A stretch of DNA of 5,207 bases from Verrucolacustris sp044348085 (GTDB lineage Bacteria; Verrucomicrobiota; Verrucomicrobiia; Methylacidiphilales; Verrucolacustridaceae): assembly GCA_044348085.1 (NCBI GenBank), contig JBIKTM010000051.1, positions 1-5,207 on the forward strand. Reading direction: 5' to 3'. Every line of letters begins with the position of its first letter. Position 1 is the first letter of the stretch. Positions 4,731-5,207 of the stretch are shown here, one piece after another. A program made the position numbers and the translations under genes. The notes under the pieces are model-generated. The model was not told where the DNA came from. It saw only the letters and a program-made list of their open reading frames with translations, and did no database searches.

Positions 4731-5207
4731 TCATTTTCGCCTTCCTCGCATCAGCACCAAACCACCAAGACCGAAAAAGAGAAGGGAAATCGCAGAGGGC
4801 TCAGGCACTCCGGTCATCGTAAAAATCCAATTTTCGAAACTCTGCACAGACACCACACCCGCTAAATCCCCGTAATCCGCTTTGGCTCCCGTGGTGTCCC
4901 ACGGGTATGGCAACGACGCTAGAAACGAATTCACCCCGACAAGCTTGGTCACTCCCCCCACATCAATAAAAAGACCACCCCCACTGTCCCCACTTGCGAT
5001 CAGATACTCCTGCGCGACAGGAGTTACAGAACCCATCAAGCTCGCCACCGGATCGGTAGGATGATCAAAATCTTGAAAAAGAACGGTGGGAGAAATTCCA
5101 TCCAGATCCAACAAAGTTCCACTTCCCATCGTGGTGACCATCCCTCCGCGAGCATCGATCATATTTTGCCCCGCCCGCTTCGTTCCGGCGGGAGTACTCA
5201 TTCCCCC
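4731..5207 (-). CDS. Trypsin-like serine protease with PEP-CTERM anchor, C-terminal part (5' end beyond window)
   Basis: The - strand frame stays open to the right edge, so this is the C-terminal part of a longer secreted protein. Residue numbers here count from the Met codon at 5199-5201, which is probably internal. AGTKRAGQN (5-13) is a segment seen in PEP-CTERM trypsin-like proteins. GDSGGG (71-76) contains the expected nucleophile Ser73 of the S1 (chymotrypsin) family, followed by LFIDVGGVTKLVGVNSF (77-93), the usual strand pair after the active site. VVSVQSFENWI (116-126) resembles the S1 closing helix. The catalytic His and Asp must lie upstream, outside the window. The tail has VPEP (132-135), a hydrophobic segment (about 136-151) and a basic end, RGRRK. 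By family knowledge, such proteins are exported by Sec and processed by an exosortase at the inner membrane. The gene is convergent with the plsC operon and shows no functional link to it. The substrate is unknown. Confidence 0.85.
   Translation of the reverse strand, partial: GGMSTPAGTKRAGQNMIDARGGMVTTMGSGTLLDLDGISPTVLFQDFDHPTDPVASLMGSVTPVAQEYLIASGDSGGGLFIDVGGVTKLVGVNSFLASLPYPWDTTGAKADYGDLAGVVSVQSFENWIFTMTGVPEPSAISLLFFGLGGLVLMRGRRK
4734..4808 (-). other. PEP-CTERM sorting signal
   Basis: The last 25 residues follow the standard tripartite layout: a VPEP motif, a hydrophobic transmembrane stretch rich in Leu, Gly and Phe, and a basic cluster (RGRRK) right before the stop. This is recognised by EpsH/exosortase systems, so the genome should encode an exosortase elsewhere. 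It is the best single clue here to a Gram-negative, exopolysaccharide-producing host. Confidence 0.88.
4974..4991 (-). other. Codons for the S1 protease nucleophile motif GDSGGG
   Basis: On the - strand this reads Gly-Asp-Ser-Gly-Gly-Gly, the diagnostic S1 peptidase motif with the nucleophilic serine intact. It therefore predicts an active enzyme rather than a dead homologue, provided the upstream His and Asp are present outside the window. Confidence 0.85.

Noticed and set aside
4683..4865. Small + strand open frame (60 residues) after plsC
   Set aside because: It overlaps the protease tail on the other strand, is rich in Lys, His and Ser without a pattern, and lacks a ribosome binding site.
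4888..4905. Strong hairpin CCCGTGG-TGTC-CCACGGG, considered as a terminator
   Set aside because: The 7-base stem and 4-base loop are real, but they lie inside the protease coding sequence with no T-run on either strand, so the bases are better explained as codons.
5199..5201. Met codon as the true start of the - strand protease
   Set aside because: The frame stays open to the window edge, there is no signal peptide after this Met, and the S1 fold needs upstream His and Asp. The Met is almost certainly internal.

Overview
The window looks like ordinary chromosome from a Gram-negative bacterium. I favour Verrucomicrobiota (Opitutae-like), but only tentatively. The reasons are a PEP-CTERM sorting tail on the last protein, a trypsin-like PEP-CTERM protease of a type common in that phylum, and a tight chain of aromatic-amino-acid genes leading into cmk and plsC. 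There are no mobile elements, CRISPR arrays, RNA genes or recognisable phage genes.

Layout: positions 2-4671 hold six genes on the + strand that look like one transcript. They are the 3' end of purE (purine synthesis), hisC (PLP aminotransferase), tyrA (prephenate dehydrogenase), aroA (EPSP synthase), cmk (CMP kinase) and plsC (1-acylglycerol-3-phosphate acyltransferase). Four of the five junctions are ATGA overlaps, where the start and stop codons share four bases. The fifth, aroA-cmk, has a 3-base gap and the only visible Shine-Dalgarno-like element. The operon promoter must lie upstream of the window. After a 59-base gap with no convincing terminator, a convergent - strand gene (4731 to beyond the right edge) encodes the C-terminal part of an exported trypsin-like serine protease ending in a PEP-CTERM anchor.

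How the genes work together: AroA makes EPSP on the way to chorismate and prephenate. TyrA converts prephenate to 4-hydroxyphenylpyruvate. The HisC-family enzyme can transaminate that product to tyrosine as well as serve histidine synthesis. PurE, Cmk and PlsC tie the same transcript to purine, pyrimidine and phospholipid supply, so the operon is a general growth operon. The protease is unrelated and acts outside the cytoplasm.

I did not find a previously undescribed system. The points most worth a second look are the TyrA nucleotide-binding site (AxGxxG, with Arg-Arg-Ser where NAD-specific enzymes carry an acidic residue), the complete class II EPSP synthase signature set, the tight gene overlaps without Shine-Dalgarno sites, and a base skew that follows the DNA strand rather than gene orientation.
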